Position numbers and translations under genes: made by a program
The notes under the pieces: generated by a model
What the model was told of the DNA's origin: nothing
What the model saw: the letters and a program-made list of their open reading frames with translations, nothing else
Database searches by the model: none
Part shown: piece after piece, positions 37,651-47,062 of the stretch
How positions within the stretch are numbered: position 1 is the stretch's first letter
How the letters are laid out: the number at the start of each line of letters is the position of its first letter
DNA from: Symbiodinium sp. CCMP2592
Taxonomy: Eukaryota; Sar; Dinophyceae; Suessiales; Symbiodiniaceae
Assembly: GCA_905221615.1 (NCBI GenBank)
Contig: CAJNDT010003424.1
Span: 391,001-455,000 of the forward strand
Length of the DNA: 64,000 bases
Direction: 5' to 3'

Positions 37651-37908
37651 ATGAGTTGCGTCTCCGACGCTGCTCACCCGGAAGATGGCACGATAGGACA
37701 ACAGAAAATGTTCCGCCGCAACGTTGACATTGAAAATCAGAGCTTTGCATCCCAATTAGAAACGTTGTGACACTCATCTACGTCAGTAACGATCCCCTGA
37801 AATGGCAAACGAATCAGGCGTCACCGAAGAAAGAAGCATTCGCGATGGCATTCCATGGGCGAAGCTCAGAGGTCACGAACTGATAGGCGAGGAAGACCAA
37901 GCGTTGAT
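37651..37908 (-). other. Element 3' untranslated region
   Basis: 258 bp between the ORF3 stop and the polypurine tract; nothing else recognised. Confidence 0.6.
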
Positions 37909-40900
37909 TCATCTCCATCTTCGCGTGGTCGCAGGATCGCGGTCCCAGGGCCGGAGGTTTTCCTCTGGATACTGTTCCCGATGCTTTCCCTTGTCCTTGC
38001 CTTTGTTTCGGCCTTTGCCGGCGGTGTAGTCGTAGTAGGAGTTGGAGTTCCAGCCTCCATGCTGCTCACCTCCGGTTCTCCCACGCCCTTTTGAAGGTCC
38101 CTTGGCCGAAGAAGCGCTTTCACGTTCCTCCGTAGTGACAGGCGTGTCCAGGATGGAAGTACCACCTGGAGGGAGATAGTCAGCGGCCGAAATGTGGTGT
38201 AGGGCTTCAGTACGCTTGGTCGTCGGGTTTTGCTGTCTCTCAGCCTTGGATCTGTTCAATCTGTCCATGAAATGCGCAGGCATTTGCACACTGTGGTCCA
38301 CCAGCAAGCCGATGGTCTGGACTGACTGATCAGAATGAGTCAGCAGAATACCGACGGGGTCGATGTACAAGAAGTCCACTGGTCCAGTTGGCGTTGGTCG
38401 TAGCACTGAGAATTGTTGGTGTCCCGTCACCATTGGAATCACCTCGCACAGGACGTTCAGGCAACAAAAGTGCATAGCCTTCACATCTTCATCCCTTTCG
38501 CTCTTCAAGTAAGTAGTAGGGTTGAAGTTGTCCCTGCCAATTCCCATCATGTTGGCTCCCCGTGTAAGTAAAGAAAGCATCTGGTTCGTCCGGAAGCGCT
38601 TCAAGGTGTAAGTCCCGTTGGGATCATACTGTTTGAGGTTCTCAGGTTCCTTGGCAAAGCGAATGATCTCCTCATCAGTCACATCCTTGCTCACACCCGT
38701 TTCCCTATCCACTGCCGCCAAAGATCCCCACTTTCCAAGCACATCATAGCGTTGGCCAAGTGCGAAACTTTCCCTCATCTGAAACAACGGCATAGTCGCC
38801 CACTTTGCGAATCCTGACCAAGCCTTGTAGATGGATCTGCATACCACGTATGCCATGTACGAAAGAGCGGTCATGTTCGCGTCAATGCAATGGGCATTTC
38901 GCTTTCCAGAATAGTAGGATGGCTGCATGGCGGTACGTGCAAGTTGTAGCTCAGGATCGATGTTCAAAGACTGGCCGGTAACGAAGACGGGACGACGTTC
39001 CTGTGCAATTGCTTCTGGTACTGCGTCATCAAAGTCCTCTCCTGGCTCTATGTCCATTTCTTCATCAGGTTCCTGTTCTGGATCGTCCTCCGCGATGACA
39101 GATGGTTCTGGGATTTCTTCAGGTTCCGCAACGGTCTCTACCTCCATGGCTTCCTGCTCCTCTTCGGGCGCCTCAGGCACTGCGGCTGCTGCGGCTTCCA
39201 TTGTCTGAGCAATGAAGTCACTGGGGATCTCCGTAGGAGTCTCCCGTTGTGGAGAACCTTGGTAATATCCGCTCGAAATGAACTGTGACCAGCAAGACGT
39301 GCATCGGGAGAAACATGCTGGAACGATGTTGTAGCATGCCGGGCATACCCTCATTCTCCGTCCATCCTCGTCTCTGCGTAGGTCTTCGGGTCGCCAATTC
39401 TTGATGACAAACTTGATTCCTTTGTCCATGTAGTGATGCCGAACCGTGTTCTCCCTGTGGGACTCCAGGACAGTCGTGAGGTCTCGAATGATCTGCTCCT
39501 TGCTTGTGTCGTGGGGTCCAGGAGGCATCTCGCAAAGCAATTCCATGATCTTGCTTGGCGTTCGGTATCTCTCGAACTCAGGAAGCAACGGTGATGCATT
39601 GTAGTCCAACACCAGCTCTTTCTCCAACCGTTCATCGTAGATCTTTTCCACCAGAGCGAAAGAGTGTGTATCTCGAGGATCCGGGACGCAAAACCATACC
39701 TCCTTGACGAAATGGAAAGGTATCGTTCGACCAACGATCATGATGCCGCTGTCTGTGATACGTCCATCCTCTCGTGCAAGGTCCTGCGATGGGACATGAA
39801 GGACCGCCAATGGCATGTGCTTGGCGTCTCGTCCATGTACTCGCATCTTGGTCGTTGCGTTCCGGTGATCGAACGGCGCAAACACCCCCCAATAGCTGTG
39901 GAGTCTGCCACCTTGGTTGCCTCGGAATTGGCGCCTATGGTCGAAGTCCCCGTCGGGGTCCTCCGAACCAGGCATGATGCCTTGCGTGACAATGGAATCC
40001 AAGTTGCGGCATGCCGTAGCGTGGAACGCACCTCCAAGACGTTGCAAGAGGGTCATAGATGGAGATATTGCGAACCTGTTCTTGTCCAACTGAAGCAAGT
40101 TGTTCTGGGGATCTGAGTGCGCAGAGTGACCACTCGTAGCCCGAACTGCCCATGGCTTCACCCAGCCGTTGCATATGTTCAGGTACCTCTGGCCATGCCG
40201 GCAATGATCGTTGTTCTGGATCTCCGTGATCTGGTCCTGAACCGATACCAACCTGTTCGAACCTGCTGATCCAAGAACTTCCGTGCCGGGGTCCTTCACT
40301 CTCACACCCAGGAACTGCAACCGAATCTTGGCCTTGTTGCGTTTCGTGGCTGCAATCATGTTCCCTTGGAACAATAGCTGAAGTCTTTCATTGTACACTC
40401 TCTTCTTCTGTTGCTCATCGGTCCTTGAGACCGCTTCGGTGATGCGTCTGCTTTCATGGGTCCATAGTGGCTCATGCCTCACCAAGTCTTCGATCATCAC
40501 CCACCCTCCTTCATCACATTTGATGACACTGTTGAATGCCACCTGGCACCTGTTGTCAAGCCATTCCGAGCCTGGGCGCCTGGCGATTCTGTGGCGCAAG
40601 TCAGATTGGATGCATGATAGCGCCCAATCCGCGTTCAGTCTGCGCTGACGGGTGATGTTGCGAAGGACAACTTCGTTCACGAGGTCCCACCGATTGTTGA
40701 TGAAGCTTGCACCCTTGGTTGGGATCAGGTCGAGAATCCCGCACCGGATTGGCCTTCCGCCGCCGATGGATTCATAGCCTGCATTGGTGTAGCTATGAGT
40801 GTTTTCATCGTAAGCAAAGCTAGGACGGTCTCCTCGTTGAGGTAGGCGTCGGTCGCGATGGTCCGAAAGCTGCTCAATGATGTCCACCACTCGCTGGCTA

Positions 40901-43900
40901 TTCTCTGGTCCCGATTCCTGCAGTGGTACGCCACAAGCATCATGTAGGCCCCGACGGTTCTCCACATCCGTGCAGAGATTGTGTTTGTTCTCATAACGGA
41001 TCAAGACCACATCACCCCGTACGGCTTCGCCTCCGCGTCGCGGTCGGGCTTTGGCCTTGGGTCGTCGGTCCGAGGATGCAACACTCACATGATCTGTGGT
41101 GTCAACGTCCATTGGCTCAGCCTCTTGTGGAGGTACTCGACGTGGATATCGAAGAAGGCTTTCCTTGATAATCTGGACGCCTCGAAGTACCAGATCCCGG
41201 GTTGCAGCATTTTCTGTGCAATTGGACAGAGTGTGTAGATCACTGCCACAAGCGACACAGAACGTGATGCGGTCGCTTCCGACTGACATTTCGCCCTGAG
41301 CGAGTACGCCCACATAGTCCTGAAGCTGCGCGACAAATCCTTCACGAATTGCATGCCTGGGATCAGGGCCTTCTGCACCTTGTTCTTCTTCGGGTTGCGC
41401 ATCCACATCTACATCCTGTGCAGGTATTGGTGGAGCAACTGAGAACCCTGGATCGTCCGTGACGTTGTCAGCGGCCTGTGTCTCGTCGGTTCTCGCAATC
41501 TCTACAGGGTAGATATCACCATCGACGATCACTGTGAAATCAATCACGAGGTCAGCGGACATGTTGTTGACGATCTCAGCGACTGCTTCATTCTTCTTGG
41601 GCGGTGTCCTTTTGCGCGGGGAGTCAACCGTGATCAGCTCGATAGCTTCGGCCGACGCGTAGCGGAAGAATGATCTTTCGATTCCCCTCGCGCACGCATT
41701 TGCTCCCTCAAGGCCACCCCAATTCGGAAAATGACTTGGATGTCTCATTGCAATTGTAAGAAGCCCGAGCGCCAGCTCCACTGTGTCACCCAGGAGCTCT
41801 TCCTTGGGCAAGACTGACCCTCTGTAGCATTCTTGGCGCTCTTCCGGAGTCAAAAGCATCCTCATGAAACCAGCATAAGCGCAGTTCCCGGCGTCGTAGT
41901 AGCAGATGTAGCATGTCTTGCCTTCGGAGTCGTACCCTCTGTCCCATGCCAACTGTTTGGCCTTTCCCCATGCCGCGTACTCGATGGCCTGACTGGCTGT
42001 GATTCGGAGACCACCGTAGTGAGAAACCGTCTTGCCGATGTCTTCATAGACCATCTCTGCACAAACTTTGAGGAACTCCTTGATGTCCACGCGAGGATCC
42101 ACGAATTGAAGCCTCAGGTCATAAAGGTGCTTTGCGCAAGCCAAGGTGTACTTCTGGGACGTGATCAAGTCATTGAAGGAGCCGATTTGATGCTGCATCT
42201 TCAAGGCTGAAGTATGCGCGCACCCAATGCAGTGTCCAGGATACCCGTTTCCGGTCGGCTTGAAGAAGGCTTGTGCGTAGCACTCAGCCAACTTCATTGC
42301 TTCACATCCAGGGCAATAGAACGTTCTCCCTTTGACATAACCAGTGTTCAGGGTCGCATAGGTGTCGATCCTGAACCAGTAGTGCCTGTTGTCGTAGTAG
42401 GCTTCGGGAACGGTCATGGCGATGTCAAAATCCTGCCAGGTGACTGTGGACGATTCAGCGACCGTGTCACCCTGGGCACCCGACCTGATCTGTTGCTGCT
42501 GTTCCCCCGTAAACCATGTCTGCGAAATCTTGGTGGACGTCTTGACTTCACTCTTGTCCTCCCAAATCTCGACAAGCGACGGGTGAGCGACTGAGTCGGT
42601 TCGGACAGTTTCGTCCCATGAGCGAACTTTCGATGCCTCAACAAAGCACGTGGATACCATCTTCTCGCAGAACAGCTGCTTCTCGTAGATAGCGAGGCCC
42701 AATTTGAACCTGACCCGATTGTCCGGTGGTGGCACCTTTTCGACTGACAGTGTATGCACGCCTGACGACGCATGTTTCGCCTGGCTATACATTCTTGACC
42801 AAAACGAAGATCCATGAATCACCACGCATGCTCGGGCCCGCAACTCCAGTTCAATATACATTCCCAGCGCGTGGAAGCCGTTGAACATAGAAGCTTTCTG
42901 TCGAAGGTAATTGCTGGCTGCTCCTACGAACCGTAAGTCATGATTGATGTTGACAATTGGAGGGCGCGTGGTACGCTTCCCTGCCGCAATGATAGGGTCA
43001 ACGTACGTGACCTTGAGCTGTCGCTGCAAGTCAGCACGAATTGCTGCTCCGTCTCCGACCTCACTCATCGGAAATGATATGTTCTCGATGAGGATCGCCT
43101 GGAGAGACAGATGGTAATGCAACGTGACGGTTGCAAGCTGCTCTTCAGTCAAGCCATCCAATGTCGCATTCACAGATTCCAACGATCCCTTTGTGACTTG
43201 GAAGTTGTAGTTGGCACCTGCGGTGATCGACGGGCTCACAATGTAGATCTCACTCCATCCATGCATGACGAGATTTTCTCTCACTGTATGCGTTGATCCT
43301 CTGGTCCTTGCGACCATGTCAAAGTCTTGGACGAGGATTGTGCATTGAGAGCGCATAGTCGCGGCATCAGGCTTGCCACCCATACCCAAACTATTGCGAA
43401 ATCCGTTCAGCGTGTTCATGGTGTTGATCCTTGCTTCTGCCGGAATTTCATCGTTGTCGACAAGATCGCTGTCTGCCTCGATCATCACTGCCGAGGTAAG
43501 CATTGGAGGAGAAGGAAGATGCACGCACGACACCAATGCCAATGCATGGTACAGCCGCGAATACATCCGTAACCACATCTTCGTGCTCAGCTTCACGTAG
43601 ACCTTCAGGTTGAGACCCTTGTCGTCACTTTGAGAGACGGAACGAATCCTTGCCAAGTAGGTCACCAGTCTTCTGACGTAATGCTGAATCGGTGTGGTCC
43701 CCACGTCGTGGTTGGCCACGAACTTTGGCGTCTCATCAATGGTAGGTGGGTACTCGTCTTGATCACGGGTCGTCGCCAGCAAGCTCGAGCGACAGCCCTT
43801 TTCATCGATGTTGACATAATGGTACCAACTTTCCTGAGCGCCAGCGGGGATTGGAGCTTCCTCCCATGTCGGTTGCGATGGTTCCTCTTCCGGTTGCGAA

Positions 43901-45399
43901 GTCGATGGTTGTGGAGGAGGTGCCGCGGAAGATGATGACGCCGATGCCGTTGCCTCGTCCGTCCTTGCCCTCTTTGGTCCGTGGCTAGGGGTGGCTCGAG
44001 GCTCAGCAGCGGATCCTTGCGATTGTCCCGGCGTTCTTCCATGCTCAGGGTGCACGATTCCTTCCGGTTCGAGGTTGCTTGCCGTAGGCATCGCAACTCT
44101 CCCCGTTGAGTATACCCAGCTAGGATGCCGTTGAAGATTGGGCGGAAATAGGCCATCATCTTGCATAAGCGGACTTGGTGCCCCCATCTGTTGGAATTCT
44201 GCTTCCCATATGCTCAACGTGGCGCGTTTGGTAGAGCAGTCGACCACATACCCAGATTCAACTCCGCACTGATTCCAGGTGTAGCTACGGAACGCATCCG
44301 GCAATTGGAAGCCGTTCCTGTCCTGATCTGCACATACAGCATCCACATGGTGCTTGAGGAAAGAATACGTGGTGTAGTCGGAATCAGGGAGCACATCGTT
44401 GGACCATCTGTAATGCGGGTGTCCAGTTTCTGGATCAACCCATGATACGTAGGAATGAAGCACGTGGAGACAGACACTGAACGCCTGGAGCGAGTTCATC
44501 GCAAAGGCGAGCGGATGTCCCATGCCTTGAGGCATTGTGCGCATCATCAAAGCCAGCTGGTGAACGTTGAGTGGCGTAGCGCCATCGTTGCTCGCTGCAC
44601 ATTCCTGGTTGTAGGTCCGTAGTCCATACCCAGTGTGTTTTGCGAACATGTACATCAGCTTGCACACCCTACATAACGTAGGCTCCGCCAACAGGTCTGA
44701 TTGGTCAGGTGCTCTACCCGACATAGGCAACTTGTGGTAGTAGTCCTGATTCACCGTATACCATTGTTGAATTCTCGTATCTGTCACAGTCTGGTAGGGC
44801 GTCTCCACGGAGTTGATGAGAACGGCGAGGTTGTAGTACCCGTCCGCACTGACGATGTTCCTTGTTGCAGTGTTCAAGTCGAACCGAACTTGTTTTCGTT
44901 CTTGTTCCAGTTCAACTACAGCCAATTTTGCATCATCGCGGATCACTTCCTCATCCACCATAAACCTGGTGATGGCATTGAACTTCCCCTCGTAGTCAGC
45001 AACAATGTGTTTGAGACCTCCACCAAACTTGATGACCATGGCGAGTATCTCCCCATAGGGTTTGTCCATGTACTCCTCAGGGGCAGCAAATAAGCAAGCT
45101 TTGAGGATTTCTCGGACTCGAATGGAAAGATCCCCTCCTGGCGACAGATTTGCACACGTGAACAGCAAGACCAACGGAGGTGCTTTGAACGCTGCCCATG
45201 TGCGAATGAGATCATTGTCGACCACTTTGTCTTTCGTAATCTTCGGCGGGAGCGAAACGCTCTGCGACGGATCCCCAGAATACATCTCCAGGAACTTGTG
45301 GAACTTCAGAAACGTTCGCATCATCCCACCAGACGGGAAAACTTCTTCGTGGTCCACTCCTTCGAAGGCCAGCTCGTAGGCATTGTAGCTTTCAGCCAT
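37909..45399 (-). CDS. ORF3 of the copia element: 2496-residue protein with a Tpt1/KptA-like domain
   Basis: Starts at an ATG (45399), separate from Pol. No recognisable domain in the first 900 residues except an Arg-rich Ser/Pro linker near 490-560. Around 1026-1060 CPGC...HCIGC could be a zinc ribbon. Near 1380 CVACGSDLHTLSNC has exact CX2CX4HX4C zinc-knuckle spacing. From about 1600 to 1880 the order of motifs resembles Tpt1/KptA RNA 2'-phosphotransferases: DLRHRIA, GGWVMIEDL, VRATSGHS (family: IRANQGHS), FHATACRNLDSIVTQGIMPG (family: HGT...W..I...G) and GGRLHSYWGVF. This family removes a 2'-phosphate from RNA using NAD. A CPAC...CTSC pair follows near 2025, then an acidic stretch and a Gly/Lys-rich tail. 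The frame is intact here. The catalytic call is inference from motif order. Confidence 0.75.
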   Translation of the reverse strand: MAESYNAYELAFEGVDHEEVFPSGGMMRTFLKFHKFLEMYSGDPSQSVSLPPKITKDKVVDNDLIRTWAAFKAPPLVLLFTCANLSPGGDLSIRVREILKACLFAAPEEYMDKPYGEILAMVIKFGGGLKHIVADYEGKFNAITRFMVDEEVIRDDAKLAVVELEQERKQVRFDLNTATRNIVSADGYYNLAVLINSVETPYQTVTDTRIQQWYTVNQDYYHKLPMSGRAPDQSDLLAEPTLCRVCKLMYMFAKHTGYGLRTYNQECAASNDGATPLNVHQLALMMRTMPQGMGHPLAFAMNSLQAFSVCLHVLHSYVSWVDPETGHPHYRWSNDVLPDSDYTTYSFLKHHVDAVCADQDRNGFQLPDAFRSYTWNQCGVESGYVVDCSTKRATLSIWEAEFQQMGAPSPLMQDDGLFPPNLQRHPSWVYSTGRVAMPTASNLEPEGIVHPEHGRTPGQSQGSAAEPRATPSHGPKRARTDEATASASSSSAAPPPQPSTSQPEEEPSQPTWEEAPIPAGAQESWYHYVNIDEKGCRSSLLATTRDQDEYPPTIDETPKFVANHDVGTTPIQHYVRRLVTYLARIRSVSQSDDKGLNLKVYVKLSTKMWLRMYSRLYHALALVSCVHLPSPPMLTSAVMIEADSDLVDNDEIPAEARINTMNTLNGFRNSLGMGGKPDAATMRSQCTILVQDFDMVARTRGSTHTVRENLVMHGWSEIYIVSPSITAGANYNFQVTKGSLESVNATLDGLTEEQLATVTLHYHLSLQAILIENISFPMSEVGDGAAIRADLQRQLKVTYVDPIIAAGKRTTRPPIVNINHDLRFVGAASNYLRQKASMFNGFHALGMYIELELRARACVVIHGSSFWSRMYSQAKHASSGVHTLSVEKVPPPDNRVRFKLGLAIYEKQLFCEKMVSTCFVEASKVRSWDETVRTDSVAHPSLVEIWEDKSEVKTSTKISQTWFTGEQQQQIRSGAQGDTVAESSTVTWQDFDIAMTVPEAYYDNRHYWFRIDTYATLNTGYVKGRTFYCPGCEAMKLAECYAQAFFKPTGNGYPGHCIGCAHTSALKMQHQIGSFNDLITSQKYTLACAKHLYDLRLQFVDPRVDIKEFLKVCAEMVYEDIGKTVSHYGGLRITASQAIEYAAWGKAKQLAWDRGYDSEGKTCYICYYDAGNCAYAGFMRMLLTPEERQECYRGSVLPKEELLGDTVELALGLLTIAMRHPSHFPNWGGLEGANACARGIERSFFRYASAEAIELITVDSPRKRTPPKKNEAVAEIVNNMSADLVIDFTVIVDGDIYPVEIARTDETQAADNVTDDPGFSVAPPIPAQDVDVDAQPEEEQGAEGPDPRHAIREGFVAQLQDYVGVLAQGEMSVGSDRITFCVACGSDLHTLSNCTENAATRDLVLRGVQIIKESLLRYPRRVPPQEAEPMDVDTTDHVSVASSDRRPKAKARPRRGGEAVRGDVVLIRYENKHNLCTDVENRRGLHDACGVPLQESGPENSQRVVDIIEQLSDHRDRRLPQRGDRPSFAYDENTHSYTNAGYESIGGGRPIRCGILDLIPTKGASFINNRWDLVNEVVLRNITRQRRLNADWALSCIQSDLRHRIARRPGSEWLDNRCQVAFNSVIKCDEGGWVMIEDLVRHEPLWTHESRRITEAVSRTDEQQKKRVYNERLQLLFQGNMIAATKRNKAKIRLQFLGVRVKDPGTEVLGSAGSNRLVSVQDQITEIQNNDHCRHGQRYLNICNGWVKPWAVRATSGHSAHSDPQNNLLQLDKNRFAISPSMTLLQRLGGAFHATACRNLDSIVTQGIMPGSEDPDGDFDHRRQFRGNQGGRLHSYWGVFAPFDHRNATTKMRVHGRDAKHMPLAVLHVPSQDLAREDGRITDSGIMIVGRTIPFHFVKEVWFCVPDPRDTHSFALVEKIYDERLEKELVLDYNASPLLPEFERYRTPSKIMELLCEMPPGPHDTSKEQIIRDLTTVLESHRENTVRHHYMDKGIKFVIKNWRPEDLRRDEDGRRMRVCPACYNIVPACFSRCTSCWSQFISSGYYQGSPQRETPTEIPSDFIAQTMEAAAAAVPEAPEEEQEAMEVETVAEPEEIPEPSVIAEDDPEQEPDEEMDIEPGEDFDDAVPEAIAQERRPVFVTGQSLNIDPELQLARTAMQPSYYSGKRNAHCIDANMTALSYMAYVVCRSIYKAWSGFAKWATMPLFQMRESFALGQRYDVLGKWGSLAAVDRETGVSKDVTDEEIIRFAKEPENLKQYDPNGTYTLKRFRTNQMLSLLTRGANMMGIGRDNFNPTTYLKSERDEDVKAMHFCCLNVLCEVIPMVTGHQQFSVLRPTPTGPVDFLYIDPVGILLTHSDQSVQTIGLLVDHSVQMPAHFMDRLNRSKAERQQNPTTKRTEALHHISAADYLPPGGTSILDTPVTTEERESASSAKGPSKGRGRTGGEQHGGWNSNSYYDYTAGKGRNKGKDKGKHREQYPEENLRPWDRDPATTRRWR

Positions 45400-45558
45400 G
45401 GCTCGGGTTTCGGTCCTTCCTCCGTAGGAGGGAAGTCCCTACACCCTACTCGACTTCACGGTTCCGGGTTCTCCGTAAGAGGCACCCTTCCCCGATCCGT
45501 CTGGTCAGACCTTAGTTGTTCCTTAGTTGGGGCTGTCTAATAGCCCCTTCATCAGCGT
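45400..45558 (-). promoter_or_regulatory. Structured spacer between Pol and ORF3
   Basis: 159 nt, nearly unchanged in copy 2. Sense strand: GGGGCT-ATTAGAC-AGCCCC can form a hairpin just after the Pol stop. TTCCCTCC-TAC-GGAGGAA, 20-30 nt before the ORF3 ATG, can form another. ACTAAGG is repeated twice. A role in reinitiation, internal entry or splicing is possible but unproven. Confidence 0.45.
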
Positions 45559-47062
45559 CTACACACTGATGTTCATGCAATGTGCCTCAGATTCATGTGC
45601 AACATGACTGACACTGACATGAGCTCGAACAAGGCTGCGAACATTCCTCGCAATTGACCGCCATGAGACATCAATGCGCTGCGACAAACTGCTCTTCGAA
45701 TCATGGTCCAAGCAATCATCCGGTCTCATCACCAAACGATCCGCTTCAGGCATGTTAGAGAACATGATCCTGCGTCCACCACCATCGCCATCAGCACCAA
45801 CATGATCATCAACCTTAACCTTCGTCACCTTGCCACTTGAAACAAGAGCATGCAACTCTGGCCAAGACCAACATGAACATGAAGAAGGCATGTCAAGCGA
45901 AAAATAGACGTCGGAAAATTCCGCACACTTCTTCAGCAGGCGTTTGAGAGATTTCAAGACACTTCTGAAAACCTTGTACTTCCCACCAGAACGTTTCTCA
46001 CCCCCCACGCAAGCCCCTTCACTACTTCCAGGACCAGCACCTGATCGCAAAAGCGATGCCACGAATAGCACAGGTGTGCGCAGGTCGTTCTGGCACGCAT
46101 CCTTCATCGTACCGATAAGGTTGTCCTCATCGGCTTTGGAGCTGATCAGCTCCTTGCAAGTTATGCGAGAGCAACCCTTAGTGGACTTAGGCACGGCGTA
46201 GCCATTACCCAAGCCACAGAGGTCAACAATCATGCGGTCTGGCTTTCGTCCACCAGCCTTCGACGGCATGGCTACCAATCTCCCATCGCCAGTTGCCTGA
46301 AATTTCAAGGCTTTAAGCAATCTTCTGGAGATTTGGCTAGTCAACTCGCATTTATCAGATCGATCCTTAGCGTCCGAATCAGTCATGTGCAAATGTTTGG
46401 ACGAGCACACATCAGACGACTTAGGATGCAACGCGACGTTTGCGGCAATGTACTCCCATTCATCCTTGCAGTAGCCGAGCTCAACGGCGGTTCCGGGAGA
46501 TACAGGATCCCGAAAGGTATAACGTTGCCCGTGAGTGCATCCTTGGATCTTGATGCTCTTCCACATGGCATCTTCCTGAAGTCCCTTGTACTGCTTGGTT
46601 TCCTGGACTGGTACTCGAGGAGGCACTTCGATGATGATTTGGAACCCCCATGATGCCGCTCTGCGCGCAATTCTTTGGACGACCTCCCCCCATGGGTAGT
46701 CTGTCCGCAATTTGGCCCTTTCAGGGTTGTCAGCGATTTTCCGACTCAGCCACGAATTCTTGCCCAACACCCCTGCACCAATGAAGATTACGGAGTTAGG
46801 GTTGTCTTTCCTTGCTCCCACCACATCGAAGATGTAGGCGCACATGGCGTCGTCAACTTCTCGCCCCATACTCAGAACATTTACTTGCAGCCCAGGGTCG
46901 TAGTGAGAATCGGGAGCATGCTGGGCGATGCAATCCTTGCCTGGAGCATACTCATTCCACCAGTTCTCCTCATCGACTCCTATCAATGTCCATACCGTCA
47001 CTGCCTTTGGAGCATCTTTGATAGTGATACGGTACTTCCACCGGCTGTAAGGATTCTTGTAA
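45559..47062 (-). CDS. Pol C-terminal region downstream of RNase H (frame-shifted in copy 1)
   Basis: About 500 codons that in copy 2 are fused to Pol. Here one extra base near 47063 puts them in another frame. It begins YKNPYSRWKYRITIKDAPKA and contains SVIFIGAGVLGKNSWLSRKI, WGFQIIIEVPPRVP and a Cys/Trp patch (SLDMPSSCSCWSWPELHAL). No family can be named; the alternation of hydrophobic strands with short helices suggests a folded alpha/beta domain. The last residues differ from copy 2 because of a further one-base change near 45591 and a TAG. Confidence 0.7.

Noticed and set aside
45900-47062. SGNH/GDSL hydrolase assignment for the post-RNase H region
   Set aside because: The segment around FIGAGVLGKN is only vaguely similar to block III and no GDS motif was found.
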